A DNA stretch of 64,000 bases from Gordonia sp. X0973. Lineage in GTDB: Bacteria; Actinomycetota; Actinomycetes; Mycobacteriales; Mycobacteriaceae. Shown here one piece after another: positions 41,412-50,512 of this stretch. The notes beneath the pieces were generated by a model. The model did not search any database. It had not been told where the DNA came from and saw only the letters and a program-made list of their open reading frames with translations. The position numbers and the translations under genes are program-made. Every line of letters starts with the position of its first letter. The stretch's first letter is position 1. Location of the stretch: assembly GCF_013348785.1 (NCBI RefSeq), contig NZ_CP054691.1, positions 930,001 to 994,000 on the forward strand, written 5' to 3'.

Positions 41412-42290
41412 TCACATGGCGCGGTAGTCGCGCACCGACATGCGCGGTCCGCGCCGCGCCGGGCGCGTCCCGCACACCTCGCACAACCGCACCACACGGC
41501 CGCGCTGCCCGGCGAAGGGCTCGAGCAATTCGAGCATCCCGGCGTCGTCGACGGCCTCGCCGATCAGCGTGTGGCCGACGACCGTCGGCAGGTGGTAGTC
41601 GCCGACGGGGACGGCATCTGGGTCGCCGACGGCCCGGCGTCGGACCTCGGCCGCCGTCCACGGCCCGATGCCGCGCAGCGACCGCAGATGGTCGGCGCCG
41701 CGCTCGACGTCCATCGCCGCGGCGCGCACGATGGTCCGCATCCGGACGGGTTCGGCGCCGCTGCGGTGCCACTCCCAGGACGGGATCGATGCCCATTCCC
41801 GACGCGGGGGCGGCACGAACAGGGCGGAGTTCGGGCCGGGGGCGGGCTCGCCGTGGCGGCGTACCAGGTAGCGCCAGGCCCGCCAGGCCTCGGTCCCGAC
41901 GACTTTCTGCTCGAGAACCGCAAGCACCAGGGACTCCCAGACCCGCGCCGAGCGACCGATGCGCAGACCGGGAGCCCGCTGCTGCATACGTGCGACGACG
42001 GGGTGGTCGGTGCGCAGCGATTCCGGATCGTCGGCCGCGCCGAGCAGATCGGGGAACTGCTCGATCAGCCACGCCGCGCCCGGACCCCAGGCCCGGGCGT
42101 CGACGTCGCCGCCGCGCCGCCGCAGGTAGAGGGTGCCGGGACCGTCGGGCGTGTGGCTGGCACGCCACACCGATCCGTCAGCGTCGAATCTCATCGTCGG
42201 GTCGCCAGAGCCGCGCCGATGCGTGCCGATCGTCGTCGGCAGGTCCAGGGCGAAACCGGGTGACCAGGTGCGGGTGAGGGTACCGGTCAT
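41412..42290 (-). CDS. DNA-3-methyladenine glycosylase, AlkA-like (HhH-GPD)
   Basis: A 292-residue base-excision repair enzyme of the helix-hairpin-helix GPD superfamily. The HhH motif is LRSLRGIGPWTAAEV and the catalytic Asp is expected in VPVGDYHLPTVVG. A pair of Cys near the C-terminus (LCEVCG) is unusual and could be a vestige of a zinc site. It overlaps the downstream-read DUF1801 gene by 4 bases (ATGA). It may excise alkylated bases. The position in the family is AlkA-like, not Tag or Nth. Confidence 0.75.
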   Translation of the reverse strand: MTGTLTRTWSPGFALDLPTTIGTHRRGSGDPTMRFDADGSVWRASHTPDGPGTLYLRRRGGDVDARAWGPGAAWLIEQFPDLLGAADDPESLRTDHPVVARMQQRAPGLRIGRSARVWESLVLAVLEQKVVGTEAWRAWRYLVRRHGEPAPGPNSALFVPPPRREWASIPSWEWHRSGAEPVRMRTIVRAAAMDVERGADHLRSLRGIGPWTAAEVRRRAVGDPDAVPVGDYHLPTVVGHTLIGEAVDDAGMLELLEPFAGQRGRVVRLCEVCGTRPARRGPRMSVRDYRAM

Positions 42291-42631
42291 CGACCGTCGG
42301 CCTTGAACGCCACGATCCGCTCGACGAGATCCCACGGTATCGGCTGGTCGAGGGGGAACTGGACCGAGCCCTTGCCCTGCTTGTAGCCGGCCAGCTCGTC
42401 GGCGAAGGCCGCGTGACCCGACGGCGTCGCGTACAGCCCGACATGGTGGGCGAAGGCGGCGAAGTAGACCAGGGGTTTGCCGTTCAGCTTGTATGCGGGC
42501 ATGCCGTAGGAGATCGACTCGACGGCATCCGGCGCGACGGTGTGGATCAGGGTGCGCAGGCGATCCATCCGGGCGCGGGTCTCGCCGTCGAACCGGTCGA
42601 GATAGGCGTCGACGCTGGCCGGCTTATCCAT
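42287..42631 (-). CDS. DUF1801 protein (YdhG-like)
   Basis: A 114-residue protein of the DUF1801/YdhG family: YLDRFDGETRARMDRLRTLIHTVAPDAVESISYGMPAYKLNGKPLVYFAAFAHHVGLY is typical, and the C-terminal part KGSVQFPLDQPIPWDLVERIV matches too. Members have been proposed to bind iron or to help frataxin-like processes; none is certain. Start ATG 42631 with AAGAG upstream (GTG 42637 is also open). It overlaps the GNAT gene by 8 bases and the glycosylase by 4, so the three genes are one unit. Confidence 0.8.
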   Translation of the reverse strand: MDKPASVDAYLDRFDGETRARMDRLRTLIHTVAPDAVESISYGMPAYKLNGKPLVYFAAFAHHVGLYATPSGHAAFADELAGYKQGKGSVQFPLDQPIPWDLVERIVAFKADGR

Positions 42632-43193
42632 CGGCACTCTTTCGATACATCGGCCACACGGTGGGGCCGTCCGGCAGGACGACCTCGTCGACGACGGCGA
42701 ACCCGAATCGCTCGTAGAGCGGGATATTCGCCCGGTTCGAACTCTCCAGGTAGGCCGGCCCCTCGATTCGGCCGAGGCGGTGTTCCAGCAGCGCGCTGCC
42801 GATTCCCCGGCCCTGCTCGACGGCGCCGATCGTCCCGAGATACCAATGCGGTTCTTTGGGGCGCATCGTGGGGAAGAGTTCCTCGACCAGTGCCGCGCGG
42901 CGGATGCGGGTGCGGAAGATCGTGACGACCCGATAGGTCGCCGTCCACTTGTTCATCGACGGCCGATACCCGGGCGGATCCCACATCGCGGCGCCCACGG
43001 GCGTGCCGTTCTCGTCGAGGAACAGGTCGGAACTGTCGGGGGCGCGGTGATAGGAGCCGGTGAAATCGAACATCGCCTGGTCGCGTTTCGGGTCGGCGAC
43101 GAGCCAACGGATCAGCGGATCGTTGCGAAAGGCACGGGCCAGCACCGTGGCGGCCTGGGTGCGGTTCGAGTCGTCGACGGGAACGATCGGCAT
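42624..43193 (-). CDS. GNAT-family acetyltransferase
   Basis: A 189-residue N-acetyltransferase. Motif A for acetyl-CoA binding is LGTIGAVEQGRGIGSALLEHRL (Q-x-x-G-x-G), and the C-terminal NIPLYERFGFAVVDEVVLPDGPTVWPMYR is the usual end of the fold. The acceptor is unknown. First gene of the GNAT-DUF1801-glycosylase unit, divergent from the DsbA-like gene at 43249. Confidence 0.85.
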   Translation of the reverse strand: MPIVPVDDSNRTQAATVLARAFRNDPLIRWLVADPKRDQAMFDFTGSYHRAPDSSDLFLDENGTPVGAAMWDPPGYRPSMNKWTATYRVVTIFRTRIRRAALVEELFPTMRPKEPHWYLGTIGAVEQGRGIGSALLEHRLGRIEGPAYLESSNRANIPLYERFGFAVVDEVVLPDGPTVWPMYRKSADG

Positions 43194-43248
43194 GTGATCC
43201 AACCTAGTGTGGTTGGCATCTCGCGGCGATACCCGATAAGTGTGGGGT

Positions 43249-43995
43249 ATGAGCGATTCTGTTGAGGCGGGTGCGCCCAAGCGCCGATTCATCGTCATCG
43301 CGCTCGTCGTCGCGGTGGTGTTCGCCGGTCTCGTCGTCGTCGCGCAATTGACGTCGAAGAAGGATGCGCCGCCGCCGACGGCCGCACCGTCGGCCGCCGC
43401 TCCCTCGTCGGGCGTGCCGCTCGGGCCGCGTCCCGAGGAGCTCTCGATGGTCCGGCGCGATCCGAAGGATCCGATGGCGATGGGCGATGTGAACGCGCCC
43501 GTGGTCCTGGTGCTCTGGACCGACCTGCGCTGCCCGTTCTGCGCGGTGTTCAACCGCGAGGTGCTGCCGGTGATCGAGAAGGAGTACATCAAGCCCGGCA
43601 AGGTGCGCTTGGAGGTCACCGACATCGCCTTCTTCGGTGAGCAGTCGGAGAAGGCCGCGGCGGCTGCTGCTGCGGCGGCCAACCAGGGCAAGTTCTTCGA
43701 ATTCCTCCGGGCGGTCTATGCCGAGGCGCCGGAGAAGGGCCATCCCGATCTCCCGCGCGAGAAGCTCGTCCACTTCGCCACCGTGGCCGGCGTGCCCGAT
43801 ATGGCACGTTTCCAACGCGACCTCGACGACGAGTCGCTGGTCACCGAGGTGCAGGCCGCCACCGTTCGCGCCCAGCAACTGACCGTCGCGAGTGTGCCCT
43901 TCTTCGTTGCCGGCCGCTCGGCGCTGGCGGGCGCCCAGCCGATCGGGACGTTCCGCGAATACCTCGACGACGCGATCAAGCACGCCGCGGGGTAG
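43249..43995 (+). CDS. Membrane-anchored DsbA/thioredoxin-like protein
   Basis: A 248-residue protein. A basic N-terminus and one helix (about 16-36) anchor it outside the membrane; a Pro/Ala-rich linker (to about 65) leads to a DsbA-type thioredoxin domain with active site CPFC (TDLRCPFCAVF) and cis-Pro in VASVPFFVAG. It is followed by a CcdA-type gene after 8 bases, so electrons probably pass CcdA to this protein, or it oxidises exported thiols. Resembles mycobacterial DsbA-like proteins. Confidence 0.85.
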   Translation: MSDSVEAGAPKRRFIVIALVVAVVFAGLVVVAQLTSKKDAPPPTAAPSAAAPSSGVPLGPRPEELSMVRRDPKDPMAMGDVNAPVVLVLWTDLRCPFCAVFNREVLPVIEKEYIKPGKVRLEVTDIAFFGEQSEKAAAAAAAAANQGKFFEFLRAVYAEAPEKGHPDLPREKLVHFATVAGVPDMARFQRDLDDESLVTEVQAATVRAQQLTVASVPFFVAGRSALAGAQPIGTFREYLDDAIKHAAG

Positions 43996-44003
43996 CCGGG
44001 GCG

Positions 44004-44918
44004 ATGGAACTCGGACTACTCGGAGCCCTGCTGGGCGGCATGTTGACCCTGCTGAGCCCCTGCTCGGTGATGCTGCTGCCCGCCTTCTTCTCCTATGCGT
44101 TCGCCAGTCCCGGGCAGCTGGTCGCCAAGACGGGTGTCTTCTATCTGGGACTCATCACGACGCTGGTGCCGCTGGGCATCCTGGCCGGCACGCTCGGCGC
44201 TTTCGTGAGCGAGCACCGGACGACGTTCGTGACTGTGGCGGCCTGGGTCGTCATCGTGCTCGGCGTCGTGATGGTGGCGGGCATTCCGCTGCCGATGCCG
44301 TCGTTCACCGGTTCCGGCGCCGACTCCGCGTCGTCGGCGGCCGTGTACGCGCTGGGCACCGTCTACGGGTTGGCCGGGGTTTGTGCCGGACCGCTGCTGG
44401 GTGCCGCGTTGACCTACGCGGCGGTCGGCGGCAACGCGGTCATGGGCGGCATCACGTTGATGGTGTTCGCGGCGGGGATGGTGATCCCGCTGCTCGTCCT
44501 CGCGTTCGCCTGGGACCGGCTGCCCGTCGTCCGGCGGCTCGTCCGCCCGCGCGAGGTGACCGTCGGTCGCTGGCACAACACGTGGACGTCGATCGTCGGG
44601 GGAGTGCTCACCATCGGAGTCGGCGTGCTGTTGCTGATCACCGAAGGGACGGCGTCGCTGGGCGGGATCGTCGGCGCCACGGACCAGTACCACCTGGAGT
44701 CGTGGGTCGCGCGCGTCAGCGGCGGTGTCTCGAATTGGGTCGTCGTCGCGGTGGCGGTGGTGATCGCCGGGGTCGCGTGGTTCTTCAGCCGAGATTCAGG
44801 TAGACGGCCTTGTCGTAGAGGTAGCTCTCGACGTGTTCCCGGCCACCCTTCCAGCCGTATCCGCTCATCTTGGTGCCGCCGAATCCGATCGACGGGTCGA
44901 GGACGCCGTAGCAGTTGA
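44004..44918 (+). CDS. CcdA/DsbD-type membrane thiol transporter, odd C-terminus
   Basis: A protein of 304 residues as read. It has six to eight hydrophobic helices, with the paired Cys of CcdA in TLLSPCSVMLLP (helix 1) and VYGLAGVCAGPLLG (helix 4). CcdA moves reducing equivalents from cytoplasmic thioredoxin to the outside. The true protein probably ends near FFSRDSG (residue about 262, base 44795). The last 40 residues (GRRPCRRGSSRRVPGHPSSR and so on) are antisense read-through over 134 bases of the convergent aldehyde dehydrogenase gene, so a stop codon seems to have been lost. Confidence 0.8.
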   Translation: MELGLLGALLGGMLTLLSPCSVMLLPAFFSYAFASPGQLVAKTGVFYLGLITTLVPLGILAGTLGAFVSEHRTTFVTVAAWVVIVLGVVMVAGIPLPMPSFTGSGADSASSAAVYALGTVYGLAGVCAGPLLGAALTYAAVGGNAVMGGITLMVFAAGMVIPLLVLAFAWDRLPVVRRLVRPREVTVGRWHNTWTSIVGGVLTIGVGVLLLITEGTASLGGIVGATDQYHLESWVARVSGGVSNWVVVAVAVVIAGVAWFFSRDSGRRPCRRGSSRRVPGHPSSRIRSSWCRRIRSTGRGRRSS

Positions 44919-46272
44919 CCCAGACGGTGCCGGCCTGGATGGCTTGGGAGACCTTGTGGGCGGTGCCGAGGTTCTCGGTCCACAGGCCGCCGGCCAACCC
45001 GTACGGGGTGGCGTTGGCGAGGGTGATGGCCTCGTCCATCGTGTCGAACGGGATGACGGTGGCAACCGGGCCGAAGATTTCTTCCTGAGCGATCGTCATG
45101 TCGTTGGTGGCGCCGGCGAACACCGTCGGCTCGACGTAGAAGCCGTCCGCATGGTCGCCGCCGAGGCGGTTGCCGCCGGCGGCCAGTTTTGCCTCTTTGT
45201 TGCCGACGTCGATGTAGCCGAGGACGCGGTCGAGTTGTCGCTGGGAGATCAGCGGTCCGAGTTGGGTGTCGGGATCGAGGCCGTTGCCGACGCGGATCGT
45301 CTTGGTGAACTCGGTCATCCGCGCGACGAACTCTTCGTGGATCGGTCGTTGCACGAAGATTCGGGTGCCGGCGACGCAGACCTGGCCGCTGTTGGTGTAG
45401 ACGCCCATCGCCGCGCCGGGGACGGCTTTGTCGAGGTCGGCGTCGGCGAACACGATGTCGGGCGACTTGCCGCCCAGCTCGAGTTGGAGGCGCTTCAGGT
45501 TGCCCGCCGAGGCGCGCACGATGGTCTGCGCGGTGCCCACCGATCCGGTGAAGGCGATGCGGTCGACGCCGTGGTGCTCGGCCAGCGCGTGGCCGGCGTC
45601 CTTGCCGTAGCCGGTGACGACGTTGATGACGCCGTCGGGGACTCCCGCCTCCGTCATCAGTTCGGCGATCCGCAGGACGGACAGCGAGGCATCCTCGGCG
45701 GGCTTGAGGACCGCCGTGCAGCCGGTGGCGAGAGCGGGGCCGAAGATCCACCACAGGCCGATCAGGGGCCCGTTCCAGGGGATGATTCCGCCGACCACGC
45801 CGACCGGTGGCCGGTACCGCAGGGTGAGGAAGTCGCCCGGCAGGGAGTTCTCCGGTGCCGCGACCGTGCCCGCGCCGACCTGACCGGCGAAGAATTGCAG
45901 GACCTGCGACGTCCAGCCGCTCAACGGCTTGGTCCGCGCGAGCGGTGCGCCCATGTCCAGGGTCTCGATCATCGCCAGCTCGTCGAAGTTCTCAAGCAGC
46001 ACGTCATGGATCTTGAGGATCAACTTGCGGCGCTGGTCTGGTGTCCAGCTGCTCCACTCGCCCTCGAACGCCGCGCGTGCGGCCGCGACGGCAGCGTCGA
46101 CGTCGGTCGATCCGCTCGCCGCGATCGATCCGAGTGATCCACCCGTCGCCGGGTTGATCACGGGGATGGTCTCCCCGGATGAAGCCGGCACCCACTTGCC
46201 GCCGATCAGGTTCTTCTTCTCGCCGCCGATGAAGGCGGGTAGTGCGGCTGGCTTCGCGGTCTGAACAGTCAT
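44785..46272 (-). CDS. NAD(P)-dependent aldehyde dehydrogenase
   Basis: A 495-residue ALDH superfamily member that oxidises an aldehyde to the acid. Conserved segments: PWNGPLIGLWWIFGPALATGC, FTGSVGTAQTIV (Rossmann), the general base Glu in LQLELGGKSP and the nucleophile Cys in NSGQVCVAGTR; EEIFGPV near the C-terminus. Closest in style to the EutG/benzaldehyde-type or phenylacetaldehyde dehydrogenases of actinobacteria. ATG 46272 with GGAG upstream. The gap to 46595 (about 320 bases) holds its promoter and a dispersed repeat copy. Confidence 0.9.
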   Translation of the reverse strand: MTVQTAKPAALPAFIGGEKKNLIGGKWVPASSGETIPVINPATGGSLGSIAASGSTDVDAAVAAARAAFEGEWSSWTPDQRRKLILKIHDVLLENFDELAMIETLDMGAPLARTKPLSGWTSQVLQFFAGQVGAGTVAAPENSLPGDFLTLRYRPPVGVVGGIIPWNGPLIGLWWIFGPALATGCTAVLKPAEDASLSVLRIAELMTEAGVPDGVINVVTGYGKDAGHALAEHHGVDRIAFTGSVGTAQTIVRASAGNLKRLQLELGGKSPDIVFADADLDKAVPGAAMGVYTNSGQVCVAGTRIFVQRPIHEEFVARMTEFTKTIRVGNGLDPDTQLGPLISQRQLDRVLGYIDVGNKEAKLAAGGNRLGGDHADGFYVEPTVFAGATNDMTIAQEEIFGPVATVIPFDTMDEAITLANATPYGLAGGLWTENLGTAHKVSQAIQAGTVWVNCYGVLDPSIGFGGTKMSGYGWKGGREHVESYLYDKAVYLNLG

Positions 46273-46542
46273 GGCTTCTCCGTCCTTGTGCCGGAGATCG
46301 GCCCCGGGTCCGACCGGGGCCACACCTGCGCGACACGGTCCCTGGTTCTCACGTCGTCGTGGGGCTGACGCGTACAGCGTCCCCCCGTTCCGAAGCCGTG
46401 AGTGTCTAAGAATCGGGACATTGTTCTCGCGTGCGAGGTGCGGCCCCGGTCGGAGCGCGCCAGTCGTTGTGAAGTTCTCAAAGGACGTGTGCGGGCCCGT
46501 CGAAGCGGCGGGTCGCTTATGGGTGGTCGTGCCTGCCTAGTG

Positions 46543-46590
46543 GGTGGTCGAGTGGATCCGAGCCGCTGGGCGAGGAACCGTATCGAGACC
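46543..46590. repeat. Dispersed repeat, full 48-bp copy
   Basis: Reads GGTGGTCGAGTGGATCCGAG, then CCGCTGGGCGAGGAACCG, then TATCGAGACC: the reverse orientation of the element, differing from the consensus only in the middle. It lies directly beyond the stop of the DUF222/HNH C-terminal fragment. The preceding 270 bases (46273-46542) show no gene. Confidence 0.85.
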
Positions 46591-46917
46591 ACGGCTAGGC
46601 GGCGTGGGTGAGTGTGTGGCTGCGTCGTTGGTGGCAGGGCATCCAGTCCTTCCGTCCGGTGGTTATGTGGGGTGGGCGGAACCAGGGGTGTCCGTCGGCG
46701 CCGATGGTGACTTCCCAGCCTTGGGTGTGGATGGAGGTGTGGTGATGGCGTGAACACAGCAGCACCATGTTCGCGAGGACGGTTTCACCGCCATCGGCCC
46801 AGTGCTGGATGTGGTGGGCCTGGGTCCACGCCGCGGGTGTGCCGCAGCCGGGTGTCAACGGCGGGTGAAATCTGACCCCCTATCGACGTCTGAAACCTGA
46901 CCCCCTTTGATGGTTGG

Positions 46918-47718
46918 TTACTGCTGTTCGCCCGGTTCGGGCGAAGTTGTGAGGAGCTCCCGTCGGGAGCGGGTCCGGTACGAGTCACCGCTGAGGGTGA
47001 GGACTTCGGCGTGGTGCACGAGCCGGTCGATCATCGCTGCGGCGACGATGTCGTCGCCGAACACTTCGCCCCACCGGCCGAACGGCATGTTCGAGGTCAC
47101 CAGGATCGAGCCCTGCTCGTAACGGTGCGCGATCAACTGAAAGAACAGGTTCGCCTGATCGGCGTCGAACGGTAGGTAGCCGACCTCGTCGATGATCAAC
47201 AACTTGTAGCGGCGCAGCCGCTTCAACTCGTGCTCGAGGCGGCCGTCGGTGTGCGCGGCCTGCAGGCGAGCGGCCCACCCGGTCGCGGTGTCGAACGCGA
47301 CCGGATATCCGGCATGGCACGCCTTGATGCCCAGCCCGATCCCCAGATGCGTCTTGCCGACTCCGGGCGGCCCGAGGAGCACGACGTTCTCGGCCTTGGC
47401 CACGAACGACATCGTCGTCAGATGCGCCAACACGTCTCGTCGCAGCGATGGCTGGTGATCGAGGTTGAAGTCCTCCAACGACTTGACCGCCGGGAAATGG
47501 GCGCCGGCGATCCGCAACCTGGTGCCGGAGGCTTCACGGTCTGCGACCTGCCGTTGCAGGACCGCGGCCAGGTACTCCTCGTGCGACCAGCCCTCCTCGC
47601 GGGCTGTGTCGGCCAGTTGTTCCCACACCCGGCCGATCGTCGGGGTCTTGAGGACCCGAGCCAGATACGCCAACGTCGAGGCCGTCGACGAACCGGCCGC
47701 AGATGCCGTCATGGTCAT
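46918..47718 (-). CDS. istB: IS21-family helper ATPase IstB
   Basis: A 266-residue AAA+ ATPase that delivers the IstA transposase to target DNA. Walker A GPPGVGKT (116-123), Walker B LLIIDEVGYLPF, sensor 1 ILVTSNMPFGRWGEVF, and DRLVHHAEVLTLSGDSYR near the end are typical. It begins inside the last codons of istA (4-base overlap). Intact, no frameshift seen. Confidence 0.95.
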   Translation of the reverse strand: MTMTASAAGSSTASTLAYLARVLKTPTIGRVWEQLADTAREEGWSHEEYLAAVLQRQVADREASGTRLRIAGAHFPAVKSLEDFNLDHQPSLRRDVLAHLTTMSFVAKAENVVLLGPPGVGKTHLGIGLGIKACHAGYPVAFDTATGWAARLQAAHTDGRLEHELKRLRRYKLLIIDEVGYLPFDADQANLFFQLIAHRYEQGSILVTSNMPFGRWGEVFGDDIVAAAMIDRLVHHAEVLTLSGDSYRTRSRRELLTTSPEPGEQQ

Positions 47719-48992
47719 GATGCGATCACCTCGCGATGACCGGTCGTCGGGTTCGGGTCGAAGTCCACCCCGAACAGTTCGTCGTAGGAGGCGGTATCGC
47801 GCACCAGCGCGGGCTCGACCGGCACCAGCTTTCCCCGACGAGCCGCCTGGTACCTGGCCTTCTGGGCTTGCGCATAGTCATGACGCAGGACCTTCGCCGC
47901 GGCCACGTGCTCGTCGTCGGTGATCGTGCGCGCAGTGTCCCAACACCGCGAATGAGCACCGATGACCTGCCCCTGGCAGGAGATCACGACCTCGTCCATG
48001 CTCGCCGCGACGTCGACGAACCGGCCGATCGCTGACGGATGCGCCGAGTAATCGTTACCGTCGACCCGCACGTAGTAGTCACGACTCAAACGGACTCGCG
48101 AGGACAAGCCGACGTGCGGCGCCACCGGCGGCAACCCGGTCATCGCGGCCAGGTCCTCGTCGAGGAAGTCGATCGGTCGACCATGCAACGACCGCACCGT
48201 CCGCGCGTTCGCCTTCGGCAACCACAACCCAAGTTGGGAGTTGAAGTCCGCGGGTGAGGCGAATTCCCGACCCGGCAGGAACGAGGTCTCGAAATAGCCG
48301 TTGTTGCGTTCGGTCATCCCCTTGAACTCCGGGTCTCGGGGCGGCGCGAGCACGATCCTGGTGCCCAGAGTTCCGGCGAACATCTGCGCCGGCTCGGTGA
48401 CTTTCCCGGTGCCGCCGATCGCTGATTCGCGGTCCCACACCAGCGTTTTCGAGACCTTCCCGATCGCCGATATCAACGCCCACATCCCGGCCAGGATGTC
48501 TCCGGCCTGCCGTGACGGGATCATCATCGCCGACAGAACCTTCGAAAACGTCAACGTCATCACCAGCACCGGGAGGATCTCGGCGTTGCCGAACCCGGTC
48601 GGGATCCGCGTCTCGGGGAACCACAAGTCCATCTGCGCCGACTCGCCGGGCTTGTGGACGATCCGATCGGCCGGGTCGATCCCGACGTACTCCGGGCGGA
48701 TCTGCCGGATCCGGTCCTTCAAGATCGTCAACGAGTTCGTCCACTCGATCCGTTCGGCGATCACCGTTGCCGGCATCTTCGGATCCAATGTGAGTTGCTG
48801 ACGGATCTGTGGCTCGACGGCGTCGACCAACGAGCCCTTCGACGGCCGCGTGTACTTCGGCGCCGCGTCCGACCGCAGCGCCGCGCGCACCGTGTTCCGC
48901 GAGTGCCCGGTCACCCGGACGATGGCCTTGATCGACAACCCCTCCGCCTTGTGCAGCCGACGGATCTCGGCCCAGTCTTCCACTGAAATCAT
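47715..48992 (-). CDS. istA: IS21-family transposase IstA
   Basis: A 425-residue DDE transposase. The N-terminal HTH is SIKAIVRVTGHSRNTVRAAL. The catalytic core shows Asp in AQMDLWFPE, Asp in LVWDRESAIGG and Glu in GMTERNNGYFETSF. Start ATG 48992 with GGAGG directly upstream; the reading from 49025 extends into the terminal repeat. Intact, so the element may still be mobile. Confidence 0.95.
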   Translation of the reverse strand: MISVEDWAEIRRLHKAEGLSIKAIVRVTGHSRNTVRAALRSDAAPKYTRPSKGSLVDAVEPQIRQQLTLDPKMPATVIAERIEWTNSLTILKDRIRQIRPEYVGIDPADRIVHKPGESAQMDLWFPETRIPTGFGNAEILPVLVMTLTFSKVLSAMMIPSRQAGDILAGMWALISAIGKVSKTLVWDRESAIGGTGKVTEPAQMFAGTLGTRIVLAPPRDPEFKGMTERNNGYFETSFLPGREFASPADFNSQLGLWLPKANARTVRSLHGRPIDFLDEDLAAMTGLPPVAPHVGLSSRVRLSRDYYVRVDGNDYSAHPSAIGRFVDVAASMDEVVISCQGQVIGAHSRCWDTARTITDDEHVAAAKVLRHDYAQAQKARYQAARRGKLVPVEPALVRDTASYDELFGVDFDPNPTTGHREVIAS

Positions 48993-49264
48993 CCCTCCAG
49001 AATGACGAGGGGGGTCAACTTTCACCCGTCGTCTGGGGGTCAGTATTCACGCGTCGTCGACACCGGGGAACTGACAGCCACGATCACGGGCGACCAGGGC
49101 TTTGCGCAGGGCGCCGGTGGCGAAGCGGGCAGTCGGTTTCACATCGATCGGTATCCCGTCGGCCATCACGATCGCGGTGAGTTCGGGGTTGCCGCAGCAC
49201 AGTGCACGGGCCTGGGAGGTCGATACCGCTCCGGTGAACCCGAGGTGGGCGATCGTGGTGTGGG

Positions 49265-49427
49265 GGTCTCGATACGACTTCTCGGCTAGCGCCTCGAAGT
49301 CACTCGACCACCATGGCGGGGACTCGCCGCCCGTCTCTGACGTGCGGTCACCGTCTGTGGTGCTCGGCTGTCTGGTGGGTGGTCGAGTGCCGGGTGAGGC
49401 GCTAGCCGAACACGGTGTATCGAGACC
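49265..49427. repeat. Two dispersed repeat copies, inverted, inside the DUF222 coding region
   Basis: A forward copy (49265-49312: GGTCTCGATACGACTTCTCGG to CACTCGACCACC) and a reversed copy (49378-49427: GGTGGTCGAG to GTATCGAGACC) flank 65 bases. Both are in frame with the DUF222 gene on the minus strand and encode a Pro/Ser-rich insert of about 65 residues (for example EALAEKSYRD and GGLDTPCSASASPG) that has no counterpart in the intact paralogue. A half copy (CTCGACCACC) follows at 49462. Confidence 0.85.
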
Positions 49428-50512
49428 CCCAGCCAACACAGCCGGTGCCGCTGACGACGGGACTCGACCACCGTTGGCTGGTAGGAGGGTGGGTAGGGGC
49501 ACGGTGAGGGTGATGTGGGGCACCACCCCACCCGAGACTGGTCGGTCGGGGTTGGCCAGATAGGTGTTGACGATGTCGACCAGGCCGTCGGCCAAACGTT
49601 GCCCCCGGGTACGCGGATCACCGTCGGGCAAATCCTTGTTGGGTGCCGACAGGGCGTCGAGGGCGGTGATCAGTGTTTCCCCGGACAGTTGGTCCAGATC
49701 TGCCTCCACCGTCACCCGACCCTCATCAGTACGGGCAATCGTGGCGGTGTTGAGCAACGGGTTCTCCGCCGGCGCGATCACCGGTGGATGATCCGGCGCC
49801 AACTCGTGGGCGATCGTGCGGGCCTTGTCTGCTACTTGGGCGGGGGTGCCCCAGCGGGCTTCCTGCAGCAAGGCGGAACCGATCTGGTTCTTGTTCTCCG
49901 CGAAACCGTTCACATCCAACCTGCTCGACACGTGGCCGAGGCCGCGGATGACCGCGTCGGCGTGCTCGAGGGAGAGGTCGCCGTCGCGGACTTCGCGGGC
50001 CAGGTCGGGTAACGCGGCAAGGTTGTCGGCCAGCCGGCCCAACCGCGCGACTGCTGCTGGTGCCAGCGGGAGTTGGCCCAGCAGGTCGCGGCCGGTCTTG
50101 AGGTTTTGTCGGGCCGGGACTCCGATGGCGTGGGCCCGATCAGCGGCGGCGGCCATCAGATAGTTCCCGATCGCCACCATGCGGAATCCGGCGGTCATGA
50201 TCGCCGCCAACTTGTCGTCGTCGACGACCGCCTCGGCCGAGGCCAACACGAACCCCACCCCGGTTCCGGTTTCGGCCGCGGTCGGTGTCAGGTCATCGGC
50301 CAGCATCGTCACGAACCGGTCGAGTTCTGTGGTGTCCATCCGATCCCCCCGATCAATACGTTGTGATCCACTTGTCGTATGTGTGTTCACATGTGTTACA
50401 TGTTGTTCGATCTGTTTGAATCCAGCCTACAACCGGGGTCTGACATGCCGTGAATATGGTGTTGGCCTGCAGTGATCACGCATTGCGACCTGTTGGCGAG
50501 GTCTTCTCACCG

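Larger units (their letters stand above)
46853..49062 (-). mobile_element. IS21-family insertion sequence, 2,210 bp, complete
   Basis: Both ends begin TGTC and carry imperfect inverted repeats: TGTCAACGGCGGGTGAA... at the left, TGTCGACGACGCGTGAA... read inward from the right, each followed by ATCTGACCCCC or ACTGACCCCC. A second copy of the GTGAAAnnTGACCCCC-type box lies inside each end (to 46905 and near 49010), as is usual for IS21-type transposase binding. The flanks are a direct repeat CCGGG (46848-46852 and 49063-49067). istA and istB fill the element. Confidence 0.95.
46595..50339 (-). pseudogene. DUF222/HNH gene interrupted by an IS21-family element
   Basis: The N-terminal part (ATG 50339, good GGGGGG binding site, down to 49063) encodes a DUF222 domain and runs to ALVARDRGCQFPG. 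The C-terminal part (46852-46595) continues CGTPAAWTQAHHIQHWADGG, LLCSRHHHTSIHTQGW: a complete HNH motif with its Cys and His ligands. Between them is the IS at 46853-49062. Removing the IS and one CCGGG copy joins CQFPG directly to CGTPAAW in frame, so the gene was intact before insertion. Two dispersed-repeat copies lie inside the N-terminal part in frame (49265-49427). Confidence 0.92.

Noticed and set aside
48500..48800. Short plus-strand frames inside the IS element
   Set aside because: Antisense shadows of istA with low-complexity Ser/Thr/Arg products.
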